Virus record (IMG/VR): IMGVR_UViG_3300025138_000181 | Location: 1-33,023 of that record | Length of the DNA: 33,023 nucleotides | Origin: a virus | Reading direction: 5' to 3' (one strand) | Part shown: positions 1 through 5,710 of the stretch, piece after piece | How the letters are laid out: the number at the start of each line of letters is the position of its first letter | How positions within the stretch are numbered: the stretch's first letter is position 1 | Position numbers and translations under genes: made by a program | Notes under the pieces: model-generated | Told to the model about the DNA's origin: nothing | Databases searched by the model: none | The model's input: only the letters and a program-made list of their open reading frames with translations

Positions 1-1
1 C

Positions 2-247
2 AGTAGTTCAGATTACTTTTCTGATAGTGGTAAAGTAGGAATACGATTTACTTATCCATTACAATCTACCTGCACAAAAGAGTCAATCAATCTAACTTTA
101 GAAAATGAAAGACTAAAACAGCAACTAGAGTTACTTAAACTATGTGGTCGTTATCAAGGATTAGAATTACCAGATCATTTTGAAGATGTAAGAAAAAAAT
201 GTAAGGGAATTAAACTAAAGGAAAAAACAGATGCCAATGCAGAGTAG
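2..247 (+). CDS. C-terminal part of an unknown phage protein (5' truncated)
   Basis: An open frame enters from the left edge and stops with TAG at 245-247, giving 81 visible residues without a start codon. The middle part (about residues 30-48, with the run NLTLENERLKQQLELLKL) has a heptad-like pattern suggesting a short coiled coil. Three cysteines lie in the fragment. It directly precedes two small membrane-protein genes, and the next start (237) lies inside its end. In the late-gene order this position follows the tail fibre, so it could be a fibre-associated or spanin-like protein, but neither is shown. Confidence is for it being coding, not for a function. Confidence 0.6.
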   Translation, partial: SSSDYFSDSGKVGIRFTYPLQSTCTKESINLTLENERLKQQLELLKLCGRYQGLELPDHFEDVRKKCKGIKLKEKTDANAE

Positions 248-335
248 TATAGGACACTTATTAACTAACGATATATCAGCTTTAAATTTAATAATATTAA
301 TAATTATTTTATCTATTGTGTGGAAAAAGAAATGA
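237..335 (+). CDS. 32-residue single-pass membrane peptide
   Basis: ATG at 237 lies inside the end of the preceding gene, and TGA at 333-335 overlaps the next ATG (332) as ATGA. The peptide has a polar N-terminus, a run of about 14 aliphatic residues (LNLIILIIILSIV) and a basic WKKK end, so a single membrane segment with the positive end in the cytoplasm is expected. Both junctions are typical of translational coupling. Small proteins of this kind beside phage lysis genes are often holin or antiholin partners. That role is inferred from position only. Confidence 0.5.
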   Translation: MQSSIGHLLTNDISALNLIILIIILSIVWKKK

Positions 336-526
336 GTGATTGGGAAAAAGAAATTGCAGAATTAAAAACTGATGTCAAATATATAAGAGAAGATGTAAAT
401 ATTATGCAAAAGCAAATAATGGGCCTTAATAAAACTTCTAATATGGGTATTGGTGGATTAAAGGTTGCATTGTTTATTGGTGGTATTTTAGGAGCAATTT
501 ATACTTTTTTCCGATTAATAGATTAA
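332..526 (+). CDS. Small coiled-coil protein with C-terminal membrane segment
   Basis: A protein of 64 residues. The first 35 or so residues are charged and helical (repeated I/L/V at heptad spacing, DVKYIREDVNIMQKQI), and residues 42-60 are hydrophobic (KVALFIGGILGAIYTFF), giving a C-tail anchored topology. ATG at 332 is preferred over the in-frame GTG at 320 because it overlaps the upstream stop as ATGA. The architecture resembles small phage holin-like or haemolysin XhlA-like proteins (N-terminal coiled coil, C-terminal membrane helix). This is a fold-level comparison only. It sits ahead of the lysozyme and holin genes, which fits a lysis accessory role. Confidence 0.6.
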   Translation: MSDWEKEIAELKTDVKYIREDVNIMQKQIMGLNKTSNMGIGGLKVALFIGGILGAIYTFFRLID

Positions 527-603
527 AAACAAGCTTATATTTCAACGTAGAAGAAGAAAACTAACCTTCCTTGACCATTAGTACCCCCTAAAAAGGACGT
601 TAT

Positions 604-1296
604 ATGAAGACTTTAATAATTTCGGACCTTCATTTTCCCTACGCACACAAAGACAGTTTACCTTTTTTAAAAGCTGTTAAGTCCTGGTTAAAACCAGACA
701 GAGTTGTAAATATAGGAGACGAAGTTGATTATCATGCGATATCATTCCATGACAAAGACCCTGATCTTGATAATGCTACTCAAGAGCTGCTGAAGGCTAG
801 AAAAGATATAAAAAAATTAGAAAAGTTATTTCCTAAAATGGATTTACTTCATTCTAATCATGGCTCCCTAGTGTTTCGTAAAAGAAAATATCATGGTTTA
901 CCTGATTACATTATAAAAGATTATCCTGATATTCTTGACGTTAATAAAAAGAATTGGAAATGGCATGATAAACTTATCTTACATGATAAGTATGGAAGTT
1001 ATTACTTTGTTCATAATATGAATAAAGACCCATTAAAATCTTCTATGGCTATTAGTATGAATTTTATTCAAGGTCATTTTCACACAGATTTTCAAATTAA
1101 ATATTGGTCTTCTCCTGAAGCTCTTAAATGGGGAATGACAGTAGGGTGTTTAATTGATAAAGACTCCCTAGCATTTGCTTATTCAAGAGTAAATATCCGA
1201 AGACCCATACTTGGCTGCGCTTATATAGAGAACGGAATACCTAATTTAATTCCTATGGTTTTAGAAAAAGGTAATCGTTGGATAGGCAAGATATGA
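604..1296 (+). CDS. Calcineurin-like metallophosphoesterase
   Basis: The 230-residue protein carries the metal-ligand series of the family in order: D8-x-H10 (SDLH), G38-D39 (NIGDE), N85-H86 (SNHG), H137 and G157-H158-x-H160 (GHFH). These bind a di-metal centre that hydrolyses phosphate mono- or diesters. Length is typical of phage and bacterial single-domain members. Family members cut nucleic acids, cyclic nucleotides or phosphoproteins, and the substrate cannot be read from sequence here. It sits between small membrane proteins and the lysis genes and overlaps the MazG-like gene as ATGA, so it is probably expressed late. It might act in nucleotide salvage or host RNA/DNA turnover (inference). 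Confidence 0.88.
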   Translation: MKTLIISDLHFPYAHKDSLPFLKAVKSWLKPDRVVNIGDEVDYHAISFHDKDPDLDNATQELLKARKDIKKLEKLFPKMDLLHSNHGSLVFRKRKYHGLPDYIIKDYPDILDVNKKNWKWHDKLILHDKYGSYYFVHNMNKDPLKSSMAISMNFIQGHFHTDFQIKYWSSPEALKWGMTVGCLIDKDSLAFAYSRVNIRRPILGCAYIENGIPNLIPMVLEKGNRWIGKI

Positions 1297-1523
1297 AAAC
1301 AAAAGACAAGTTAGTTCAAGGTGTTATTGATCGCATTGCTAAACGATCTGAAGAAGGAATAAAAAAATTTGGCTGCACTATGTTAGAGTCAAAAAAACCT
1401 ACAATAGCCTGGCTAGATGAAGCACAACAGGAACTTTCTGATGCCATTATATACTTAGAAAAGTTTAAATACATTTTAAAAGAAGAAGAATTGGAACAAG
1501 AAAAAATTGGAGGAACAGATTGA
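1293..1523 (+). CDS. Small MazG-like protein (putative)
   Basis: A protein of 76 residues. ATG at 1293 overlaps the upstream stop (ATGA) and is preferred over an upstream TTG at 1278. The region IAWLDEAQQELSDAIIYLEK matches the pattern of small phage proteins related to the MazG/dUTPase-like all-alpha NTP pyrophosphohydrolases, where acidic residues in E-x2-x-E and D-A on adjacent helices coordinate magnesium. Only part of the canonical E-x-x-E...E-x-x-D set is visible, so activity is uncertain. The stop TGA overlaps the TTG start of the lysozyme gene. Next to a metallophosphoesterase, a nucleotide-metabolism role is plausible. Confidence 0.6.
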   Translation: MKTKDKLVQGVIDRIAKRSEEGIKKFGCTMLESKKPTIAWLDEAQQELSDAIIYLEKFKYILKEEELEQEKIGGTD

Positions 1524-1948
1524 TTGAGGAGATAAAAAAAAGAATTCGTGAACACGAAGGGTATCGTAATAAAGTATATCGAGATCATCTAGGAAACAGA
1601 ACAATATTTTGGGGACATCTATGTGATGCAGAGGACTCTTATAAAGATGGTGTAGAATATAGCGAAGAAGAAGCTATTGAAGTTTTTAACAAAGATTTTA
1701 ATGACGCATTTGATTTAGCTAAAACATTTTTGTATGACCCAGACAAACATCATGCAGATATTTTTGGTGTATGTATTGAAATGGCTTTTCAACTTGGCAG
1801 TAGGTTATTTAAGTTTAAAAATTTTAGAGCAGCATTAGAGAAGAAAGAATATTCTGTTGCATGTATGGAAATGAAAAATTCCCTTTGGGCCGAACAAACA
1901 CCAGGAAGATGTGATTCTTTAATAAAAATCGTGGAGAAACATAAATGA
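1520..1948 (+). CDS. Endolysin, T4-type lysozyme (GH24 muramidase)
   Basis: A protein of 142 residues. The start is TTG at 1520, chosen because GGAGG at 1508-1512 lies 7 bases upstream and the TTGA overlap couples it to the preceding gene. Residues E13, D22 and T28 reproduce the E-x8-D-x5-T catalytic spacing of T4 lysozyme (E11, D20, T26), in the context EHEGYR...YRDHLGNRT. The enzyme cleaves the MurNAc-GlcNAc bond of peptidoglycan. No signal peptide or SAR segment is visible, so it should need a holin to reach the wall. The downstream membrane peptide and holin genes supply that. The usual GIGH motif after T28 reads FWGH, a mild departure. Confidence 0.9.
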   Translation: MIEEIKKRIREHEGYRNKVYRDHLGNRTIFWGHLCDAEDSYKDGVEYSEEEAIEVFNKDFNDAFDLAKTFLYDPDKHHADIFGVCIEMAFQLGSRLFKFKNFRAALEKKEYSVACMEMKNSLWAEQTPGRCDSLIKIVEKHK

Positions 1949-2043
1949 AAATAATTGTAACAGTTTTATTTACGTCTTTAGTCTTAGTAGAAGCTGCTAA
2001 TTTCTATGTTTATTATAATCAAATTACAGGTGCATTATGTTAG
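1945..2043 (+). CDS. 32-residue membrane peptide between endolysin and holin
   Basis: ATG at 1945 overlaps the lysozyme stop as ATGA, and TAG at 2041-2043 lies inside the next gene (start 2037). The sequence has two basic-flanked features: MK followed by about 15 hydrophobic residues (IIVTVLFTSLVLVEAA), then an aromatic polar tail ending in Cys. It could be a holin or antiholin partner or a signal-anchored peptide. It is too short for a domain call. The tight overlap on both sides argues that it is translated. Confidence 0.55.
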   Translation: MKIIVTVLFTSLVLVEAANFYVYYNQITGALC

Positions 2044-2441
2044 GATTATTAGGAACAATAGCTCCATTAGCAAAAACATTATTAGGAACAATAGATAAGG
2101 CAGTACCAGATAAAGATTTAGCACAAAAAATAAAAGCAGAATTTAATAATGAATTGTTAAATGCTGATATGTCTAAATTTAAAGCTGCAGCAGATATAGT
2201 TAATTCAGAAGCTAAATCACAACATTGGATTACAGCAACTTGGAGACCAATGTTAATGTATTGTCTTATCATAATTGTATTCAACAATTACATTTTGATG
2301 CCTTATATAAAATATTTTTTTGGCGTTGAAATAACATTAGAAATTCCTCAAGATTTATGGACATTATTACAAATTGGTCTTGGAGGGTATGTAGTCGGTA
2401 GGTCTGGAGAATCCATCGCTAAAAACTTTAAAAAAAAATAG
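2037..2441 (+). CDS. Holin, GTA-type 3TM family
   Basis: A protein of 134 residues resembling the 'holin of 3TMs, for gene-transfer release' family. It has an amphipathic N-terminus, a central helical charged part, then the family hallmark W-I-T-A-T-W-R-P at residues 62-69 leading into hydrophobic segments at about 70-98 and 112-124, and a lysine-rich tail. It would form lesions in the inner membrane that release the endolysin encoded just upstream. This family is common in alphaproteobacterial gene transfer agents and marine phages, which fits the proposed host range. The start overlaps the preceding peptide gene by 7 bases. Confidence 0.82.
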   Translation: MLGLLGTIAPLAKTLLGTIDKAVPDKDLAQKIKAEFNNELLNADMSKFKAAADIVNSEAKSQHWITATWRPMLMYCLIIIVFNNYILMPYIKYFFGVEITLEIPQDLWTLLQIGLGGYVVGRSGESIAKNFKKK

Positions 2442-2450
2442 GAAAAATTT

Positions 2451-2789
2451 ATGGATAAAAATGAAGAACATATTGTTGGTAAAAGTGGAGACTATACAGC
2501 AAAAGCATCTCTAGGCGAAACTTGGGAAAAAAGTGCATGGACAAGTGGTGTATCACTTAAAGGTTCAGCAGTTTTAAATGACCCTACACCTGGGGGAATG
2601 TACGATGTTAAAATCAAAACTAACTGTGATGGATATAATAACACTTATGAAGTTTCACAAGGCGAGTCTTTTGATTTTAAAAAAATTACAACTAATCTAA
2701 TGGACGCAACAGATGTTAAAATTACTGTTACAGGTAAAGAAGGTCAAACAGGCGATTGGAAGTTAGTTGTAGATTATAAAACTTGTTAG
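2451..2789 (+). CDS. Unknown beta-rich small protein
   Basis: A protein of 112 residues, 9 bases after the holin gene. It is rich in Thr, Gly, Asp and Lys with alternating hydrophobic residues (KITVTGKEG, WKLVVDYKT), suggesting a small beta-sandwich. No signal peptide or membrane helix is seen. I do not recognise the family. The late, lysis-proximal position and beta-rich composition would suit a virion decoration or host-surface protein, but this is inference. Confidence 0.65.
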   Translation: MDKNEEHIVGKSGDYTAKASLGETWEKSAWTSGVSLKGSAVLNDPTPGGMYDVKIKTNCDGYNNTYEVSQGESFDFKKITTNLMDATDVKITVTGKEGQTGDWKLVVDYKTC

Positions 2790-2797
2790 GAGAATAT

Positions 2798-2917
2798 ATG
2801 AAATTATTAGAAGACTTATGGGACCATATAAAATCTTGGTCAGACTGGGGAATGAAAGATTGGATTAAAGCAGGTATAGTAGCTTTAATTGTAATCGTAG
2901 TAATTGGTGCTATTTAA
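2798..2917 (+). CDS. 39-residue single-pass membrane peptide
   Basis: ATG at 2798 with an AGGAG at 2788-2792. The N-terminal 24 residues are amphipathic and tryptophan-rich (DLWDHIKSWSDWGMKDW), followed by a strongly hydrophobic end (GIVALIVIVVIGAI). This is an N-in or N-out membrane-anchored micro-protein. Nearby genes are holin and small basic proteins. The function is unknown, and a role in membrane remodelling or lysis timing is possible. Confidence 0.6.
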   Translation: MKLLEDLWDHIKSWSDWGMKDWIKAGIVALIVIVVIGAI

Positions 2918-2935
2918 TTAACTTTAAGGAATAAT

Positions 2936-2971
2936 ATGGATAAGAAAAAACCAAGACCACCTAAATACTGA
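2936..2971 (+). CDS. Possible 11-residue proline/lysine micro-ORF
   Basis: ATG at 2936 follows AAGGA at 2926-2930 and encodes MDKKKPRPPKY. The stop TGA shares its last base with the next ATG (2971). The good ribosome-binding site and the TGATG junction suggest that it is translated, at least as a coupling leader for the next gene. It is too short for any statistical support. Confidence 0.3.
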   Translation: MDKKKPRPPKY

Positions 2972-3120
2972 TGTCTTTTACAAAGAGACAAACAGAAACT
3001 TTAAAAAAGCATAAAAAACATCATACTAATAAACATATGGTTATGATGAAAAAGCTAATGAATAACGGAAAAACTTTCACAGAAGCACATAAAATAACGC
3101 AAAAAAAAATAGGTACTTAA
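2971..3120 (+). CDS. Small very basic His/Lys-rich protein
   Basis: A protein of 49 residues with about a third Lys or His (KKHKKHHTNKH near residues 12-22) and a C-terminal part (FTEAHKITQKKIG) resembling the short helix seen in many small phage virion-associated proteins. It is followed directly by the ATG of the next gene after TAA. The strongly positive charge suggests nucleic acid binding or packaging. The function is unknown. Confidence 0.55.
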   Translation: MSFTKRQTETLKKHKKHHTNKHMVMMKKLMNNGKTFTEAHKITQKKIGT

Positions 3121-3264
3121 ATGTCTTTGTATGAAAATATAAATAAACGTAAACGTCTTGGTATATCAAGACCTAAATCTAAATCTACAATATCTAGTAG
3201 CTCATATGCTAACATGAAATCTGGGTTTAAAAATAAAAAGAAAAAACAAAAAAAAATTACGTGA
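3121..3264 (+). CDS. Small basic protein of a type common in marine podoviruses
   Basis: A protein of 47 residues beginning MSLYENINKRKRLGISR and ending in a lysine cluster, with a Ser-rich middle. The pattern 'MSLYxNIxxRxxxG.SRxK.KSTI' with a Lys tail is one I associate with small conserved hypothetical proteins in marine podoviruses. No function is known to me. The TGA stop (3262-3264) overlaps the GTG start of the next gene as GTGA, so the two are translationally coupled. Confidence 0.6.
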   Translation: MSLYENINKRKRLGISRPKSKSTISSSSYANMKSGFKNKKKKQKKIT

Positions 3265-3593
3265 AAAAACTTAAATTGCCTTCCAAAGTAACTATTGGAG
3301 CTTTTGAGGTACAATTAATTACAATACCCCATGACATTAGTTATGAGGTTTCAGAAGCACAGGGGGCCTTCGTTGGAAAGCCCCCTTACAAAATATATTT
3401 AGATGATGATATTATCCAAGGTGGAGGTAAAGACGCAATCAACGTAGTTATCCATGAAATGTTGCATGTTGGATATTACCAATATCTTCTCAAAGATAAA
3501 GAAGAAGAAACTGTTGTTAATTCTTATGGGAATTTTATTACAGAATTACTTACTCGTTCCGAATTAAAAGCATGGATAATTGACAATATGTAG
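3261..3593 (+). CDS. Putative small zinc metalloprotease-like protein (HExxH)
   Basis: A protein of 110 residues. The start is GTG at 3261, overlapping the previous stop. The motif HEMLHVGYY (His at about residue 65) is a zinc-binding HExxH helix, preceded by a beta-rich segment (YKIYLDDDII) as in ImmA/IrrE- and SprT-like minimal gluzincins. A possible third ligand is Glu in NFITELLTR, about 25 residues downstream. ImmA-type proteins cleave repressors and SprT-like ones cleave DNA-protein crosslinks. Here the gene is in the late segment and far from the repressor, so a role in immunity is not obvious. The motif assignment is firm, the activity is not. Confidence 0.7.
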   Translation: MKKLKLPSKVTIGAFEVQLITIPHDISYEVSEAQGAFVGKPPYKIYLDDDIIQGGGKDAINVVIHEMLHVGYYQYLLKDKEEETVVNSYGNFITELLTRSELKAWIIDNM

Positions 3594-3600
3594 AGGACCT

Positions 3601-3951
3601 ATGAACCAATGGAACCCCCTTCGGTTTGATAAAGAGTTTATCTCATCAGAATTAACAAGAACAAGAAAAGCATATGGGGAGTCTAAAGCTGCCTACGATA
3701 GCTTAGAACGTCAGAAAAAAAGAATTGAAGCTAAATTATACCTAGAGTTTAGACAGGCTGAAAAATGTACTGTTGAAGACGCAAAAATGAAAGCACGTAC
3801 TCATATAGAGTATGCAGAGATAGATACCCTTATAGATCAAGCAGAAATGCAGACAGAAAGAGCATATGCTGATTATGAAGGTTTACGTTTAAAGTGTCAG
3901 TTATTGATACAAGAGAACAGTACAATGAAACAAGAAATGAAATTAGGGTAG
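3601..3951 (+). CDS. Helical coiled-coil protein, unknown
   Basis: A protein of 116 residues. ATG at 3601 is preferred over an upstream TTG (3580) because AGAGGA at 3592-3597 is correctly spaced. It is almost wholly helical and charged, with heptad-like runs through residues 18-110 and a 'VEDAKMKARTHIEYAEID' segment also seen in small phage hypothetical proteins. It is the last gene before the terminator at 4042-4076. I can assign no function. Confidence 0.65.
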   Translation: MNQWNPLRFDKEFISSELTRTRKAYGESKAAYDSLERQKKRIEAKLYLEFRQAEKCTVEDAKMKARTHIEYAEIDTLIDQAEMQTERAYADYEGLRLKCQLLIQENSTMKQEMKLG

Positions 3952-3972
3952 TGGTATACTTAATGGTATACT
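3952..3972 (+). repeat. Pair of TGGTATACT repeats, left arm of attP
   Basis: Two identical 9-mers TGGTATACT at 3952-3960 and 3964-3972, start-to-start spacing 12. The same 9-mer occurs twice with the same spacing and orientation on the other side of the tRNA-derived core (4194, 4206). This is the layout of arm-type integrase binding sites. The call is by pattern only. Confidence 0.55.
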
Positions 3973-3988
3973 TAATACTTTATTAAGT

Positions 3989-4007
3989 TTGATAAAACTT
4001 GATAAAA
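3989..4007 (+). repeat. Two TTGATAAAA direct repeats near attP
   Basis: TTGATAAAA at 3989-3997 and 3999-4007, 10 bases apart, which places them on the same face of the helix. They lie between the left arm repeats and the terminator. Excisionase or IHF-type bending sites are often found at such positions. The assignment is tentative. Confidence 0.3.
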
Positions 4008-4041
4008 TATAGAAACCATTACAAATCATTACATATAAGAA

Positions 4042-4076
4042 ACCCCAGAAACTCAACACTTCTGGGGTCTTTTTTT
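4042..4076 (+). terminator. Rho-independent terminator of the late/lysis operon
   Basis: A perfect 9-bp stem ACCCCAGAA (4042-4050) / TTCTGGGGT (4060-4068) with a 9-base loop, followed by C and seven T. It ends the rightward genes that stop at 3951 and protects the attachment site and the convergent integrase gene. Confidence 0.92.
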
Positions 4077-4101
4077 ATTTGTAGAAATAGTGTAAACATA
4101 A

Positions 4102-4146
4102 TTTGGGACCAGGGGGTCGAAGGTTCGAATCCTTTCTCCCCGACCA
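4102..4146 (+). other. attP: attP core: 3' half of tRNA-Pro(UGG)
   Basis: The 45 bases read as the 3' part of a tRNA: anticodon loop TTTGGGA (anticodon TGG, proline), 3' anticodon stem CCAG, variable region, T arm GAAGG-TTCGAAT-CCTTT (one G:U pair), acceptor strand CTCCCCG, discriminator A and the encoded CCA. The 5' half of the tRNA is absent, so this is not a functional tRNA gene. It lies 16 bases beyond the integrase stop. Phages that integrate in tRNA genes carry such a fragment so that the host tRNA is rebuilt on insertion. The predicted attB is therefore the 3' end of the host tRNA-Pro(UGG) gene. Confidence 0.88.
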
Positions 4147-4162
4147 CTAATTCTGCCATTTT

Positions 4163-5293
4163 TTAAACTTGGTCAGTACCTTCTTTATTATTTTGGTATA
4201 CTATTTGGTATACTAACTTTCCAATTTTTTCTAAACTATCAGATCGTGTTTTAAAATCTGATTGATCGTATATTCTGCTAGTATTAATATCGCTATGTCC
4301 ATATGTTTTCATTACATGTTCAGAGTTACCAATTAAATTAGCAGTAGTGTGTCTAGTATCATGTTCTCTATACATTTTAATAAATCCTGCATCTTTTTGA
4401 GCTGTTTTATAAGCTCTTCTAATGCTTTTAATAGGTTTACCATTATATAAAAAAACATTACCTGGTTTATCTAAATTTAAACATTGTATTCTAGCTTTAT
4501 GTTCTTCATCACTTTCACTAGGAAACAATTTTTTACCTTTTAATAAATTTTCCATTTCATGTGTAAGTGGTAAAATGTATTCTTGATTACCTTTTTGTAT
4601 AAAAGTAATAGTCATTCTATCCCAATTAATCATTTGTGTAGTCAATTCCATTGAATTAAATTTTCTTAAACCAGAAACCAATCTCCAAAATATTACATTT
4701 TTTGCATGTGGTTTAGCTGCTTGATACATAGATACAATTTCATTTTTAGACATAGAACGATCTATTTTTTTTTCTTTTTTAAACATAAAAGTTTTCCAAA
4801 TAGGTTCGTTTCCTAATAAATATTTTTGTGATAATTTTGCATCATTGTAAGCCTGTCTTAAAAAAGCAATTTCAATATTAATTGTTTTTGGTTTTACTCC
4901 TTCTTTTCTTCTTTTATTAATGAATTTTTTTATAATACCAGGAAGATTTACTTCATGTATAAAAGTTTCTTGACCTATTTCGTCAATCCATCTTTGCACA
5001 TTTCGTAAAAAATCATTCTTAGTTGATTTTGGATTTTGCGTATTTTCCCAATTAGGTTCTACTGTTTCTTGGTACTCACTAAATAATTCTAAACAACTTA
5101 ATTTTTGTTTTATATTAGTAGGTGTTTTAAGTTGACGTTTTAAATCAACTATCCACTCTTGCCTAATTTCTCTTGCTTCCTTATATTTAGTAGTTCCTGA
5201 AGATTTTTTGTAGAGTTTACCTTTAATCCTTGTGTGTAAGTACCAATAGGGCGACCCCTCACGTTCTCGTATTCCTTCTCTTCTTGTTGCCAT
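4163..5293 (-). CDS. int: Tyrosine-family site-specific integrase
   Basis: A protein of 376 residues. The N-terminus (GSPYWYLHTRIKGK) is the arm-binding-type domain, residues about 65-160 are a SAM-like core-binding domain, and the catalytic domain holds R210 (SGLRKFNSMEL), K234 (QKGNQ), H311-x-x-R314 (HDTRH), H333 (GHSD) and the nucleophile Y342 (RIYDQ). It performs integration at the adjacent tRNA-Pro core and excision with a directionality factor. The start is ATG at 5293. The first 145 bases overlap the 3' end of the excisionase-like gene. Two TGGTATACT repeats lie within its own 3' coding end and encode the VYQIVYQ stretch. Confidence 0.96.
   Translation of the reverse strand: MATRREGIREREGSPYWYLHTRIKGKLYKKSSGTTKYKEAREIRQEWIVDLKRQLKTPTNIKQKLSCLELFSEYQETVEPNWENTQNPKSTKNDFLRNVQRWIDEIGQETFIHEVNLPGIIKKFINKRRKEGVKPKTINIEIAFLRQAYNDAKLSQKYLLGNEPIWKTFMFKKEKKIDRSMSKNEIVSMYQAAKPHAKNVIFWRLVSGLRKFNSMELTTQMINWDRMTITFIQKGNQEYILPLTHEMENLLKGKKLFPSESDEEHKARIQCLNLDKPGNVFLYNGKPIKSIRRAYKTAQKDAGFIKMYREHDTRHTTANLIGNSEHVMKTYGHSDINTSRIYDQSDFKTRSDSLEKIGKLVYQIVYQNNKEGTDQV
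4194..4214 (+). repeat. Pair of TGGTATACT repeats inside the int 3' end, right arm of attP
   Basis: TGGTATACT at 4194-4202 and 4206-4214, with 12-base spacing and the same orientation as the pair at 3952/3964. They flank the tRNA-derived core (48 bases from its right end). Here they are also coding sequence for the integrase C-terminus after the catalytic tyrosine. Proposed integrase arm sites. Confidence 0.5.
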
Positions 5294-5457
5294 GTTGCTC
5301 CTTCTTTTAAATCTTCGATATGGTTTGAATTAAACCTATAATCTCTTCCATATCTTACGCACTTAATAATACCCTCATTTACTCTCTTATACAAGGTTGG
5401 GCGTGAAATATTTAATTCTTGGCATACTTGAGTTGCTGTCATTAATGCTTTATTCAT
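5149..5457 (-). CDS. Excisionase/AlpA-like DNA-binding protein (HTH_17 type)
   Basis: A protein of 102 residues. Residues 5-52 (TATQVCQELNISRPTLYKRVNEG...VRYGRDYRF...) form a MerR-type winged helix as in AlpA/Xis directionality factors: helix-turn-helix followed by a wing with the R-Y-G-R-D-Y-R-F pattern. The remaining 50 residues are charged, unrecognised, and encoded over the first 145 bases of int in another frame. ATG at 5457 has AAGGAA upstream and overlaps the previous stop by 8 bases. Position next to int supports a recombination directionality factor. A transcriptional regulator of int is the alternative. Confidence 0.8.
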   Translation of the reverse strand: MNKALMTATQVCQELNISRPTLYKRVNEGIIKCVRYGRDYRFNSNHIEDLKEGATWQQEEKEYENVRGRPIGTYTQGLKVNSTKNLQELLNIRKQEKLGKSG

Positions 5458-5710
5458 ATAATTTTCCTTGATTTAGGTCTTCTGTGAGAGGTTTCCAGGT
5501 AATATCAACTAATTGGTAACTGCCCTTAAATTGTGATTGTATGACGTTATTATTAGCCTTTAAATTGCTTAATTCTTCTGGGTTTAGTTCCATTACCTCA
5601 TTATTATGGGTTATTCTTAAACCACCTTGCCTAATAGCAGACTTAATTTCATAATCTTTGACAGAGACATATTTACCTTGCCATAATTTTTTAACTGATG
5701 TTGTTTTCAC
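5450..5710 (-). CDS. Unknown small protein of the int operon
   Basis: An 86-residue protein if read from GTG at 5710, which has a good AGAGG six bases upstream. An in-frame ATG at 5731 would add 7 residues but has no clear ribosome-binding site and a longer overlap with the upstream gene. The sequence has mixed strands and helices (KDYEIKSAIRQGGLRITHNNEVMELNPEEL). No motif is recognised. Overlap with both neighbours places it in the leftward integration/recombination operon. Confidence 0.65.
   Translation of the reverse strand: MKTTSVKKLWQGKYVSVKDYEIKSAIRQGGLRITHNNEVMELNPEELSNLKANNNVIQSQFKGSYQLVDITWKPLTEDLNQGKLYE

Noticed and set aside
4102-4146. Complete tRNA gene
   Set aside because: Only the anticodon-loop-to-CCA half is present; there is no 5' acceptor strand, D arm or 5' anticodon stem upstream.
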